A DNA stretch of 64,000 nucleotides from Amoebophrya sp. A120 (Eukaryota > Sar > Dinophyceae > Syndiniales > Amoebophryaceae): NCBI GenBank assembly GCA_905178155.1, contig CAJINV010000002.1:8327224-8391223 (forward strand), written 5' to 3'. The position numbers were made by a program, and so were the translations under genes. The notes beneath the pieces were generated by a model. It did not search any database. It was not told where the DNA came from and worked only from the letters and a program-made list of their open reading frames with translations. This document shows, in pieces, positions 36,651 through 47,165 of this stretch; the first letter of the stretch is position 1; each line of letters begins with the position of its first letter.

Positions 36651-38231
36651 AACGAATAAAAAAGAAAGAATAAATCGATTGATTTGATGATGTGGCCAGT
36701 ACCACACTATCAAAGTTTTTTTTCGTTTTCGTATGAAGTTACAATAGCAACAGGAATGTTCTCTTTCGGCTTCGTCGACGTTGCGAGAGGAACAACAGCC
36801 TCGGGACATCGACAGGTCTACAGCAGGTACAGAAATTGAGATGCAAATCGTTCCACGTGAACGAGGAACGCATCTCTTTCTTTTGTCGTTTTCTTCGCAG
36901 CGAAAGTAAAACGAGGAACCTCTTCCCGAAGAATTTTATAGAGTATCAGTGCACCAGGTCGTGTTTTTACCTGGTGTTTTATTCATCGTCTTGTTCTTTT
37001 TCTCTGCACTTCTTAGCTAGTAGTTTCTCGCCAGATATTGATACAGATGCTCCGCCTGTCCAGCACGAGTATAAATTGTCATGAATTAATTTCTTCAATT
37101 ATCCGCCCTGATTTGTAGAGAACCACCTAGGCGTCCACGTCGCGCTTGACTAGCCTGGAGATGATGATGGAGCGATGAAACAAATTTGTAGTGAAAGCAC
37201 GAAGATGCTGTTGTTTTTGACCTCGCTTTTCGGTCGAACCAACGGTCTTCACCATGGACGTTTTTCTAACTCAAGACAGAAACTCCAGCGGAAACTTTTT
37301 GGCCGTTCTTGCTGGAACTGAACTGCTGGCAAATGGAGGGCTCTGACGACGACCACGGGTCACTAGACCATGGTTTCTCTCAGTCTCATCGTAGTACGCA
37401 CTGAAGCTGTTGAATTCGCACAACTGCAGTTCCTGTCATCAAATAATCTTCACGGTTGAAGATATTACAGTAATTTTTACCTCAGTTACACAAGTAGCTG
37501 GAAGTAAAGCGAGCGACAGACATCATGTTGGTGTGTGTAGAAGCGTCTTCAGATAGAATATGTCGATAATATTGACAATCTGTGCGTGAGTTCATGATGA
37601 ATAGCACGTCATGACAAGGTGCAGCTCCTACCTACACCTAGCTGTAGGTGCCCGCGAAACTCGCACTCCCATTCTCTTTCCAGGTTTTTGTTTGTGTTCT
37701 GATGGCCGCGAAGGCGAATATCTACAAACAGAAGCACTTACTCATATCGAACACCTCGGATAGCCTCCAGTATCGGTCGTGATCTTTTGCTGAGAAGTTG
37801 CATTGTCCTCGGGGCAGGCGGTCGCCGGTCAACATCGGTGTTGCATTCATGCGCTAGATCTGCGCATTACTTCATATGAATGGATATCTTTACATTTTTT
37901 TACTTTCAAAAAGCTAAAGCAGATAAAAAAAAATCCTTATCCTTTTCTGTGTTTACTTTCGACGACTACAATCATGTGACCTCGTGGCGTTCGGCCTAAA
38001 GGCATCTATCTCTATTCCTTTTGGGGCTTCATCTATGGCGGCATGATGTGATCGCGTTCTCGGTGTGATGTTGTGATACTAGACTCACTCACAGTAAACA
38101 GTGGCAGTGCTCCCTACGATATCGATACCCTGACAACTGAGATCAGCTGCAACTGGCAAATCTAAAATTACCTTTTCGGTATATTGTGCCTGCTCTGCCT
38201 GTACCTGTGAAAAAAAAGGAAGTCCCGTACT
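36651..38231. other. intergenic region, no gene seen
   Basis: These 1.6 kb contain no frame with protein-like composition longer than about 80 codons and no introner TIR. Confidence 0.6.
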
Positions 38232-41121
38232 ATGCAATCTCCGCAAGAGATTCTCGCCAATTTGAAAAAATTTAATTCCGGTTTCACTCCTGCGCCTCTT
38301 ACATCTAGTACTACTGCAACTTCGAAGGCCAAACTGATCGAGTATGAGAAGGAACATGGCCCAAACGTTGACTCGAGTCTCCTGCCTCGTTCTGACTCCA
38401 AGTCCTCGCAAGTGGTCCAACAAGACCACGATCTTCACGAGGATGTACCGCGGTTTGCCATATCCATTGCAAGACTATTGCACTACTTTTATGGACTGCA
38501 CGACAAAGTTTTTCTACGAGAAAAAGTAGGAGATTTGCAAGGCAGAGACATTATGTGCGACTACGAATACGAAAGGAGATGTTTCCTGTTCTTTCTTTCT
38601 TTTGCTGTATTCGTATTTTTGTACTTTAGTTTACGAATGCGATACTCTTTTTGGACAGGATATGACAGTGAGGCTGCGGACTTCTTACTGAAGATGGTAA
38701 TATGGAGGGGCGTAAGTGAGTGATCTTCGCGACTGCTGCTAGTTACTAGCATCATGAGGATTTTCCTATGCAGTGGTGCAAAATTATGCTTACCGAAAAT
38801 AACTCTGTACCGCATGCAATCGAGTGGCTGTATTTGATTTTGGTGTGGGTCTTGCACGGAGAAACAGCGGATTATTGCACACTCTCATGGCAGGTTTTGG
38901 TTTTTGTTTTTCTTACCATTTGTCGGGGGCTAAGGATGCTCTCCAGCTCTTAGGACTGCATCTTTTGAACACTGAGCGTGAGGGTGGTAGCGCGAGGCGG
39001 ACCTCAATTGAGCTTCCCTTCACTGCTAAAACGGGTGGTGTTGCGTCGCTCGAGATGCCTGGCTCTCAATGCAATCCAGTGCAGACAATTAACCTTCAGG
39101 AAACCGATGACAGGACGAGGGCAGCTTTTCGAGCTCGCCTGACAAATATTCTTTTGTCTAAGAAGCTTGCGCTGAATTGTTTTTCTTACCAGAGCGACGG
39201 CAAACAGCAGTTCCGATACTTAGTCACTCCCTTCCCCGCTATAAAGAAGAAACGCGCTTCCTGGGACCAACTGGGATGAATTACCTCTGCCGCCAAACCG
39301 TTATCCTCTGTGTAAAAATATACCCACCCAATTTACATTGCAACATACATAATTAAGATCGGTGGAACTCTGCTTCTCAACTCCTAAAGGAGTTTTCGCT
39401 GCTGCGACCCATACTAGTAAGTTTGGACTCTCTCGCGGCTGCAACATCGATGTGGTTAGCTTGTGCTGTCGATCCATGCGGATCGATCGAGCCAAAGCCA
39501 ATTTCTAGACTACGTACAGCACGAGAAAATGAAAATGCTCCTAATGGGGCTGCGCATCAGACACCTCGTAATTATGCTCATGCAGATTTCCATTTCCCTG
39601 ACAAAAATTATGTCTTGGATACGCTTTTACATGTGATAATCGCATGGCAGTCATCAACGTCGGTCTCGAGTACCCGCCCGACCTATGAGATTCATTGCAC
39701 AACTCCCTCCTTCCACCGCCCAGTTGTCGTGCAAAATGCCATAATCCAGTTGCTGCACGGCGGCACGGTGACGGTTTGCATGCCAACCAGGAAAAATAAA
39801 GCCCGAGTAGTATGTACAGTTGTCGGCGCACCAGGAGATGAAACTTGTCATGAACAGGCTCCGTAATGTCCGCGCCGCTGGTACTGCTCTTCGCTGATCA
39901 CCGTGCCTTGTTGCAAAAAAAGAGTCTGATGAGGAAGGGAACAATGAGTTGTGCACTTTCATACGCTCCACCACCCGCAGAGGACGAAGCGGAGAAGCAA
40001 AAGGTGGTGAAGGCGAAGATCTACCTGCGCATACAGCGACCAAAACTGGGGCACAGCGACAGCAAAAATTTTGACGTGCGTGGCGAGGTGAAGATGCGGG
40101 CGAAGCGGTTTGCCTATTGCGCGGAAAGCGCACGAAAAGTGATTTACGACGAGATGGTATCAAAAGGAAAAATCCTCCCTCCCCATATTGAAAGCGCATC
40201 TATCTGATAATTTGTGATGCAGATTTGTCACCACAAATCGCGTTTGTCTTGCAAGAAGGCAAGTCCAGGCTGCCCGGCACGTTATGTAGGCGATTTGTAA
40301 TGCTGTAGGGCATACAGGGCAGCCGTCTATCATTCTAGGCGCCTACACCACAAGGCCCCTGCTTAGGCTTACGAGCTGCGCGCAGTGCTCTACTGTAACA
40401 CAGATTTGATTTGTGTACTGAAATACAGCATCACAAATTTCGTTTTCGATATGGGGTGGGGGCTTTTTTCACTTTGAGAGATGGCCGCGGAGCTAAAAGC
40501 CGCCGGGTTTCTCACCGTCAACCTGCGGCTGGACTCGAAGGAATATCAAATGCAAAAATGTCTGGGTCTGGAGGAGTGCATGTTTGTCATGCTTGTCTGG
40601 CATGACTCTTAAATCTGTCATGCACGTTACCCGAGAGCCCCACTTTTCCGTCATGCAGAAACGCAGTCTGTCATGCAGAGTAGGCAGCACCTAGAAGCTC
40701 AGAAACTTGTCATGCTGAGCCAGCACTTGTGGCCTCCTCATCAATGCGCCACCCAGCATCACAAGTTTCCAGACCCATAGATTTTTACACTTGATAAGGA
40801 ACTGATGAAAGCAAAAGTGCCCATCTGCGGCGACTACAAAGTCGGGCGGAAGCCGGATATGAGAGTGCACAACTCCCCCTCCCCCTCATTTGAAGGGCAT
40901 AAACAGCAACACAAGTGATGGCATAAATGCAGCTTTTGCATGACAAATTCGCGACCGATTCTAGTGCTGTTTCAGCTTGCGGAATCTGTCATGCAAGCAG
41001 TGCTTCAGGGAAAGGGCTGGATTTGGTATAGTCCATGACAAATGAGGGGGAGGGGGAGTTGTGCATTGTCATACCGGAGTGCGCGTTTTCAGAAGTGGAA
41101 ATTTTCGCGTCGACCAGGTAA
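38232..41121 (+). CDS. 233-aa protein split by seven introners
   Basis: Exons are 38232-38460, 38668-38700, 39249-39301, 39644-39683, 39969-40157, 40485-40543, 40802-40857 and 41079-41121: 702 nt, 233 codons plus stop. All seven coding introns are introners, an eighth lies exactly at the stop codon, and there is no GT-AG intron. Exons as short as 33 and 40 nt rejoin into a smooth, soluble, charged protein: FASEAADFLLKMV, RNALPGTNWDELPLPPNR, MAVINVGLEYPPDPPPAED, KVVKAKIYLRIQRPKLGH, then AAELKAAGFLTVNLRLDSKE and VPICGDYKVGRKPD. No signal peptide or membrane segment is present. I do not recognise a family. The restored reading frame is strong evidence that the gene is expressed. Confidence 0.78.
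38461..38662 (+). mobile_element. introner, family F1
   Basis: The left end TATCCATTGCAAGACTATTG and right end GCGATACTCTTTTTGGACAG plus GATA are inverted repeats. Flanks are TGCCA and TGACA (one mismatch). Removal joins DVPRFA to SEAADFLLK in frame. Confidence 0.82.
38701..39243 (+). mobile_element. long introner-like intron carrying an open frame
   Basis: The left end TATGGAGGGGCGTAAGTGAG and right end GTCACTCCCTTCCCCGCTATA minus its first base are partial inverted repeats. Flanks GGTAA and AAGAA match poorly. Splicing gives LLKMV joined to RNALPGTNWDEL in frame. A 151-codon frame (38824-39279) runs through the interior and past the right end, with a protein-like look and no recognised motif. 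A GT-AG alternative (38697 to 38773) exists but would not connect to the next exon. Confidence 0.6.
39302..39638 (+). mobile_element. introner, family F2 (diverged)
   Basis: The left end TATCCTCTGTGTAAAAATAT and right end ATACGCTTTTACATGTGATA are inverted repeats of F2 type, without the TCTGGGTCTGG core. Flanks ACCGT and ATCGC differ by two C/T changes. Removal joins LPLPPNR to MAVINVGLEY in frame. Confidence 0.75.
39684..39963 (+). mobile_element. introner, family F3
   Basis: The left end TATGAGATTCATTGCACAAC and right end GAGTTGTGCACTTTCATA are inverted repeats. Flanks are CGACC and CGCTC. Removal joins LEYPPD to PPPAEDEAEK in frame. Confidence 0.82.
40158..40479 (+). mobile_element. introner, F3-like
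   Basis: The left end TATCAAAAGGAAAAATCCTC pairs with CTTTTTTCACTTTGAGA. The right terminus ATA is mutated to AGA. The GATGG duplication is perfect (40153-40157, 40480-40484). Removal joins VIYDEM to AAELKAAGF in frame. An inner AATTTGTGATGC inverted repeat is also present. Confidence 0.78.
40544..40796 (+). mobile_element. introner, family F2
   Basis: TIRs AAAAATGTCTGGGTCTGG and CCAGACCCATAGATTTTT lie inside TATCAAATG and TTGATA ends, with a perfect AGGAA duplication (40539-40543, 40797-40801). The body is nearly the same as 1247-1498. Removal joins RLDSKE to LMKAKVPIC in frame. Confidence 0.92.
40858..41073 (+). mobile_element. introner, family F3
   Basis: The left end TATGAGAGTGCACAACTCCC and right end GGGAGTTGTGCATTGTCATA are almost perfect inverted repeats. 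The CCGGA duplication is perfect (40853-40857, 41074-41078). Removal joins VGRKPD to ECAFSEVEI in frame. Confidence 0.93.
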
Positions 41122-41319
41122 TATCGCAAGAAAAAACTGTTTCACTGTAAACTTGTAATGCAGAAAATGCATCGCAGAAGTGTTTACGTTGCTACACATG
41201 CAAGACTAGTGATTTTTCGCAATGTTTTCCCTTAGCATCCTCGCATGGCAAGTTTTCTTTGTCATGTGTGCCGAACTTGTGATGCAAAACTTACAGTGAA
41301 ACACTTTTTTCGTACGATA
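41122..41319 (+). mobile_element. introner, family F5, at the stop codon
   Basis: The left end TATCGCAAGAAAAAACTG and right end CACTTTTTTCGTACGATA are inverted repeats, with inner TTTCACTGTAA / TTACAGTGAAA. The GGTAA duplication (41117-41121, 41320-41324) contains the TAA stop of the 233-aa gene, so both copies preserve the stop. It is the only F5 copy seen in the window. Confidence 0.88.
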
Positions 41320-41324
41320 GGTAA

Positions 41325-42389
41325 GCAGTCTACTCTACTAGTAGTGCAAGCTGCAAAGTAAAACCGACGACCGCGCCAGGTGCACGTGAGTTGAATACGA
41401 TGAACTTAAAATCGTAGAAAGATCACCGAATCGTTTATTCGATTTCGTGAAGCAATCTGATCAAACACATTGCGCACAACGGGACATAGATCCAACGATA
41501 GCGTGAAGAATTCGGTCGTAGAGGTAGACGATGACTGAACATGAACATGCGCTTATGTCGGAAATGCAAGGTCACTCAATCAGATCACAGTCCTTACCTT
41601 TCAGCACAGCAAAAGAAAGAGACCACGACTAGCGACCCGGCGCACTGGCACAATTCGATGCAAAATGAAATATAGATGTTTGACTCGAAGAAAGATTCTG
41701 ACCTGGAATCGAAAGGGTTACTGAGTTTCGACTTGAATAATTCGTTTGCACCTCCACAATCAGTCACAAAACAAAAATCTTGTTCCTCTCGGTTCTGATC
41801 GGTGATTCTGTCTCGGTCGTTGAGCCACGTGGCCCAAACATCATGCTTGAAAATAAATTGGGGAATGTGATAAATCAAAGTCTCTTTGGTATCGCCTGCC
41901 ATGTTCGAAATGAAGAATGTCGGTCCCGTGGTGGAGCGGAACAAAGTAAAATTGAAATGGGTCCATAAAGAAATAGTATAGCATCTACCCATGTAGGAAT
42001 GCCTTTTGGAATAGCATTTCTTTGTTTGCACTGACTTGATCTTGAATTCTAGTATGTAAGCAGTCCGCATTCATTTGGTGTTTGTGGTGACCATCAACTA
42101 GTTGTTGAAGTTTTGGTTTCGGTTTTGCTGATTTCAACGAAGTAAGGTTTTGGCTTAGGTTTTGCGAGGCACGCACTGACTTGTACCTTCCGAGCATTCT
42201 CCTGCTAAACATAACTCACTTGATCGTGGTTTGCCTTGGTTTCGATGGATAAATAGTTACCTCGTCAAACGCAAGACGATAGTGCATTTTTCTTTGAAGT
42301 ATGGGTATCATTCACTGAAGAGAAGTTTAACGATAACACAGCTCAAAACTAAATCAATTTATCAATTAGTAAAGCGACAGACGATTTTT
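41325..42389. other. intergenic region, no convincing gene
   Basis: A 158-codon frame on the - strand (42070-41594) has unusual composition and no motif; I do not call it. The 300 bp before the next gene are AT-rich and likely hold its promoter. Confidence 0.5.
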
Positions 42390-44174
42390 ATGGCGCCACC
42401 AGTTTTCGCCCAAAACCTGACGAAAAAAAGCAACATGGGGTCTTGGGTATTGTGCTTCGGTAGGGCCTTGCAGCCAAGATCAAGAGCGCCCAGCCTCCTG
42501 ACGCTCGTGCTGGTCCTGTTGTCTCCTACCACACTGTTTTTGTTGTCGACGAAGAACTCCTTCATCGGCGTGAACAGTGTGGGCGTCGTGGAGGCTGTGA
42601 ACTTAAATATGCCGACGTTGGTTTCAAGCAGTAGACGAGGAAGGAGCGCTGCAAACGCGCCCGAACAAGGTCAACCTCCTCCAGAACCACAAGGTGAAGA
42701 AGTAGGTCAACCTCAAGAACCACAACCACAAGTAGAACCTCAAGCCCTACAAGCAGTTTGGGATCATGATGTTCAAAACCCAAGAACTCCTGACCCAAAC
42801 GCAAACGGCGGTCGCGGCGTCCAAGTAGACGCCCCTCCTGTTTTTGTTCAAGTTAATCAAGATGAAGATGTTTTTGCAGGCGGGCACCCGCCCGCGGCCA
42901 CTCCAGCAGTCGATAACGAGGTCGTTCCACACGGCAGACAAGATGACGCGGCTGCTGGCCGGCTGCAACGATTATTGCCATCAGGAACAAGTACCACTTC
43001 GCGGAGCGGTACCGATAGAAGCATTCCTCGCGTGCGCCTTGCGCAGCCTCCGCCGCAACAGCAGCTAGTACCGTCGAGAAGATACGAACCGGAACCCGGG
43101 CACCCCGAAATGCCTGAGATGGTAACGCCAACGCACGAGCAGGGAGGTGCTGGTGGACCAGCTGCACGAGTGGGGCGAGTGAATTGGGATGATGTTGTGG
43201 ATGTGCGATTCATCACGCCGCCGGTCAAAGTTGCGCTGGAAAAGGCGCTGAATCAAAACGAGCCGCTTAATATGCGGGTGTTCGGGCTGATACAGGCTGT
43301 CTTGTACAACCTGCGGCAATACCGGACGCGCTTTCGGCAGATTTTGCAAGAGGCCCAGCGCAGCGCACTTTTGGCAGACAGCGAGTGGCAGAACTGGTGT
43401 ATTGGGCAGGATGAAGCCATTTTTGATGGTGCCATTGGTGGTCCCGGTAGCGAAGCACGACGAGCACAAGTAGAAGGCGCCCCAAGAAACGAACAAGAGC
43501 GCCAGCGGCGCGCGGGTCGCCAAGAAACTTTGATAGCACGTGACGGCACGAGCGTAGCGGCAGCGTCTGCGGCCGCCACGGTCGGAGGCGCGGTTGGCGC
43601 GGCAGCTGTACTTCCCGCAGTGGCTGTCGTTGCGGGCTCGGGCGTTTTGGTCGCCTCGCAGTGCAAGCGAGAGCTTTTGCAACACAGGCGCAAGGTGCTT
43701 CCGCCACATCTACGTCAGAGCTTGCAGAAACGCCTCGACGTGGTGACGCGGCACATCGATCTATTAGAGATGCTGGATCCGGACCTTCGTGACCAAAAAT
43801 GGAGACAAGTTGAGGCCCAATTAAACGGAAGAAACCCAGTACTAGATGATGCCAAGATCCACATTAGGGAGTATTGTGAAGATTTGATGGTGGCGCCACT
43901 TTTTGGTGCTCGAGCCAGTGTGACAGACTTACACGGGTTGTGGCACGACCTCGTTTTTGATAACAAGGATGGGTATCGCCTCGCGGAAAAAGCCTACGAA
44001 GTTATCTTTCAGAAGTTTGCGCATCTCCGGGCCTTCTTTTCCCACCCAAGGCATTTCTTTGGCGGGAGAGATATCTCCGAGTTTCCTGGTTACTTCGACC
44101 CGAAAGCCGATAAGTTGTATCAACTGATTCAATTTCTACGGCCCCTGCTCCTGGAGAGAATGCTGCAGTACTAG
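42390..44174 (+). CDS. single-exon secreted or membrane protein, 594 aa
   Basis: Function not recognised. The frame is open from 42231, but the upstream part is AT-rich and not protein-like, so I take ATG 42390, 54 codons in; ATG 42435 is also possible. A hydrophobic segment follows (SLLTLVLVLLSPTTLFLLS), a signal peptide or anchor. Residues of about 75-280 are Pro/Gln/Glu low complexity, and the region after VNWDDVVDVRFI is well ordered, with helices such as VALEKALNQ and LRQYRTRFRQILQEAQ. A hydrophobic Ala/Val stretch (GGAVGAAAVLPAVAVVAGSG) may be a second membrane segment, followed by a charged helical C-terminus. It has no introner, unlike most neighbours. It is the last gene of the + strand array. 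Confidence 0.72.
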   Translation: MAPPVFAQNLTKKSNMGSWVLCFGRALQPRSRAPSLLTLVLVLLSPTTLFLLSTKNSFIGVNSVGVVEAVNLNMPTLVSSSRRGRSAANAPEQGQPPPEPQGEEVGQPQEPQPQVEPQALQAVWDHDVQNPRTPDPNANGGRGVQVDAPPVFVQVNQDEDVFAGGHPPAATPAVDNEVVPHGRQDDAAAGRLQRLLPSGTSTTSRSGTDRSIPRVRLAQPPPQQQLVPSRRYEPEPGHPEMPEMVTPTHEQGGAGGPAARVGRVNWDDVVDVRFITPPVKVALEKALNQNEPLNMRVFGLIQAVLYNLRQYRTRFRQILQEAQRSALLADSEWQNWCIGQDEAIFDGAIGGPGSEARRAQVEGAPRNEQERQRRAGRQETLIARDGTSVAAASAAATVGGAVGAAAVLPAVAVVAGSGVLVASQCKRELLQHRRKVLPPHLRQSLQKRLDVVTRHIDLLEMLDPDLRDQKWRQVEAQLNGRNPVLDDAKIHIREYCEDLMVAPLFGARASVTDLHGLWHDLVFDNKDGYRLAEKAYEVIFQKFAHLRAFFSHPRHFFGGRDISEFPGYFDPKADKLYQLIQFLRPLLLERMLQY

Positions 44175-44800
44175 TGTAGTACTACTAGTAAATAGGACAA
44201 TCGACACTACTATCCGCAGTGAGCGAGCTTTCAAGAGCTACAATGAAGGAAAGAAGTCCGACGTGTGGTCGGGAGCAGAGTCATCTTCTCCGACTGTTTT
44301 TTGGTCCAGGCAATCACAATCGCTAGCCTGATATTAAGGTCTTCAGTACACAAATCATACATGATATGTAGTGAGGTGGACGACGACATAGCGAGGTGTT
44401 CGGGGAATATTATGAGATAGAGACTCTCAATCTACTCATAATGTTGCTCTCCGATCATCTTTACAGAGAAGAAAAAAACCGAAGCCGTCCAGATGAAGAT
44501 GATCTTCGTCTCGGCTCCGTTATGAGTAGTTGCAAGTTGAAGTTGTAGTAAGCACTAGTAGTTTTGAATGCGACGAGATTATTGTGAAGTCATTGCGAAT
44601 GTGATCTTGATTATTGTAGCTAGACAGGAAGTAGGTTGTCCAGCGATCGTCCTTCGAAGATGCAACAGATATGTGGCTAGTAGTAAAGTTAGTTTCACTG
44701 TTTCAGTTTCTTTCAATTTGTCTCATGCATGAACTACATCAATGACAATGTTGACCTGCTACAAGTACAACTTCTCGCGCAACTGAATAAAACTAAATGA
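44175..44800. other. intergenic region after the last + strand gene
   Basis: There is no open frame of coding quality and no introner TIR. It presumably contains the 3' UTR of the upstream gene and is the left part of the convergent strand-switch region. Confidence 0.55.
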
Positions 44801-45060
44801 ATCGCGTTGATTCATTTTTTTTTACCGCTTGAACTCCAGGAAACGTCAGGCATTCCAGCCCGTGACACTACGACCCCCTGCCGCCCTCCCAGCGACCAGC
44901 TGGCGCCCGTTCCGCATCGCGCAAGGGCTGAGCGACCGAACGCTCTCTCGCGGCACAAGCGCCGGCGCCACCGTGCCGGGCCGCACGCCCTACCTGCCCG
45001 GGGGGAATCCTAACCACCCCAAGGGAACGCGCTAGAGCTTGAGGAAGAAGAGAGTCGCGT
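44801..45060. other. GC-rich islet of unlike composition
   Basis: About 200 bp (44840-45035) are strongly GC-rich between AT-rich flanks. A short + frame (44829-45035) ends in TPYLPGGNPNHPKGTR and a stop, and looks like the C-terminus of a protein of bacterial type, but no start or family is visible. It may be transferred, contaminant or chance sequence. Confidence 0.45.
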
Positions 45061-46270
45061 GAAGCGTCCACATTATTTTCCACCGTTTGATGATTCCACA
45101 ACACCAAAACATGAAATCGACGGACCTCACAGGTCGAAAAAAGACAACATCAAAGGAGAAGACAACGATCCAAATCCTGAAAAAGATCCACAATCTTGAA
45201 TATGAATATTTTCGTTCGTTCATGGTGATTCTGTTTCTGATTCACCTAGAATCCAGTTTTTTTTTCTTTATCCTCCTGTGTCATCTTTGTGATTGAATCG
45301 AATTTGGATTGGATCATCTAGAAAAAGTGAAATTATATTAAATAATCGAATGAAAATCTAAAATATTTTATATTTTCTCGAAAATCTTAAGAAAATGGAA
45401 ATGATGGATGGAATCATGAATGGTTGGATGGATATGAATGGATATATAATATTTCAATGTTGGAAGAAATGAACCAACAATATATGAATCTAACTATCCG
45501 GTTGAATCTCAAGAATTAATTCATTGATATGGATCAATCGGATAATTTTTCACTCGATGATTGGATAGATGAAAAATTATCATCCGATATTTTATTTTAT
45601 CTTTTCAATGTATCATTTCATTCTTGGAATTTTGGATGAAAGAGGATGATCATCTTCCAGATCGAAAATCAAAATCTCTATCTTAAAATCATAATTCTTC
45701 TCTTGTTATTAGATATATATATGAGAGATTCTTTCTTCTTCATCATATTCTTTTTAGATCCATATGATATTGATCTAGAGATTCAATCATTATCATTCTT
45801 GAATTTAATTTTTTTTTCATTTTCATCAGAAATTCTTCTGTCTTCCCGATCTATCAGACACATATGAACTCTTCCATTTTTCCAATAAATAATCAAAAAA
45901 TTTAGATGAAATTTTGTCCATAGGATTCTTGATCAATCTGATTGATTATGTTATGAGACCCAAGAATAATCAATCCAAAGAGAAACCGAATATTTTCTTT
46001 CTTTCCATACCCAGACACGACATCAAATGCTCTAACCGAATACTTTTTGTTTTATGAAAAAAAAAAAATAATCAGGATTGAAAAAACAAAATAAATCATC
46101 CATCCATATCTTGAAGATAAATTCTGAGAAAAATCGATCATGATATTGTTAGAGGAATCTGGATTCAGATTTTTGACTAGAATGAAATTCCAATTGATTT
46201 AATCATTAATTGCCTTGCATTTGATTTTAGATTTTTCGTCGAAAAGGTGGATGTCTGTGTAAGGTATTGT
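45061..46270. other. AT-rich island, about 1.2 kb, no gene
   Basis: Composition shifts sharply to AT with repeated GATGGATGG/GAATGG and GATCATC-like words. Frames such as 45646-45867 are Ile/Leu/Phe/Ser runs expected from AT-rich DNA. It lies where the two gene arrays converge. Organelle-like or centromere/boundary-like DNA are both possible. Confidence 0.6.
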
Positions 46271-46391
46271 CCGTTTTTTGTATTCACAGGCTGCTGCACC
46301 TGCGTGCAAACATATTCATGGAATGTAGCAGTTTATATAAGTATGCAAATTCATGTTGCAGGGACGAGACAAAGAGATTCCGAGCGTGGCT

Positions 46392-47165
46392 TTAATCAGT
46401 ACTGATCTGGTAGATGTATTCAATTCTCGGAGTTCCTGAATTTGTTTCCGTTGCGATGATTTTTTGAGGCAAAACATCCCGGAAGATGAGCTCGTTCCAC
46501 ATCTGTTTCCAGCTTTGCTTGTCAAGCGCTGTCCGACTGATGCTTTCTGCGACTGTACTGGCAGTTGCTCGGGGCAGCTCTGCTACTGGTACTGGTATTG
46601 CTTCGTTGTTGTTCGTGTTGTGAATTTGATCATCCTTTTTCTTCCTCGTGTGCCGCAACGCTTGCTGCTGTTGAACATCTGATCCAACATGGTCCTCGTC
46701 CTGATTTCCTGCCTTTGGATTTCCCGCACGCGTTTGCACACCAACAACTCCAACACCCAGCGGACCCTTTTCATGCAAAAGATCTGCACTCGCAGGCTCG
46801 ATATTTAGCGGGTGTGATAAGACTGCCTGTAGTCCTCTCGGTGTCGTGCCGGCGCCAAGGATAGGGGAGGCAGGATCTGCCGGCGTTTTCTTGTCGTGCG
46901 AGGCAAGAAGACTCCTTGTCCGCTCACTTACTAGTTTTCGTTCGCGATCATCAGCCGAAGAAGCAAAAGATCCACCTGGAGGCACCACTTTCTCGTCAAA
47001 TTCGAGCCATTGCGCGCAGAACAGAAACTCAACGTCCTCGGGTCTTGCGGGAAAGAATCTCAGAATCTTCGAAATTTCAGCATCTGCGACTCGACCGTTG
47101 ATGCGGTCGCTTCTAGTTTTAGACATGCATACCTCGCCTGCTCCTCGAGCGCAACGGCAATTCAT
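46392..47165 (-). CDS. hypothetical protein, 257 aa
   Basis: This frame looks coding (EISKILRFFPARPEDVEFLF, KQSWKQMWNELIFRDVLPQK) with a polar middle containing His, Gln and Asn runs. There is no signal peptide or membrane segment, and no family is recognised. It is the first - strand gene after the convergence point. The start could be an internal Met at about codon 14, or the gene could have upstream exons in 47290-47502, where another - strand frame lies; I could not join them. Confidence 0.55.
   Translation of the reverse strand: MNCRCARGAGEVCMSKTRSDRINGRVADAEISKILRFFPARPEDVEFLFCAQWLEFDEKVVPPGGSFASSADDRERKLVSERTRSLLASHDKKTPADPASPILGAGTTPRGLQAVLSHPLNIEPASADLLHEKGPLGVGVVGVQTRAGNPKAGNQDEDHVGSDVQQQQALRHTRKKKDDQIHNTNNNEAIPVPVAELPRATASTVAESISRTALDKQSWKQMWNELIFRDVLPQKIIATETNSGTPRIEYIYQISTD

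Noticed and set aside
41594-42070. 158-codon - strand frame
   Set aside because: No motif or convincing composition, and no neighbouring exon that could be joined by GT-AG or TSD rules.
45646-45867. 73-codon hydrophobic frame in the AT-rich island
   Set aside because: Ile/Leu/Phe/Ser composition is what AT-rich DNA gives by chance, and no family motif is present.
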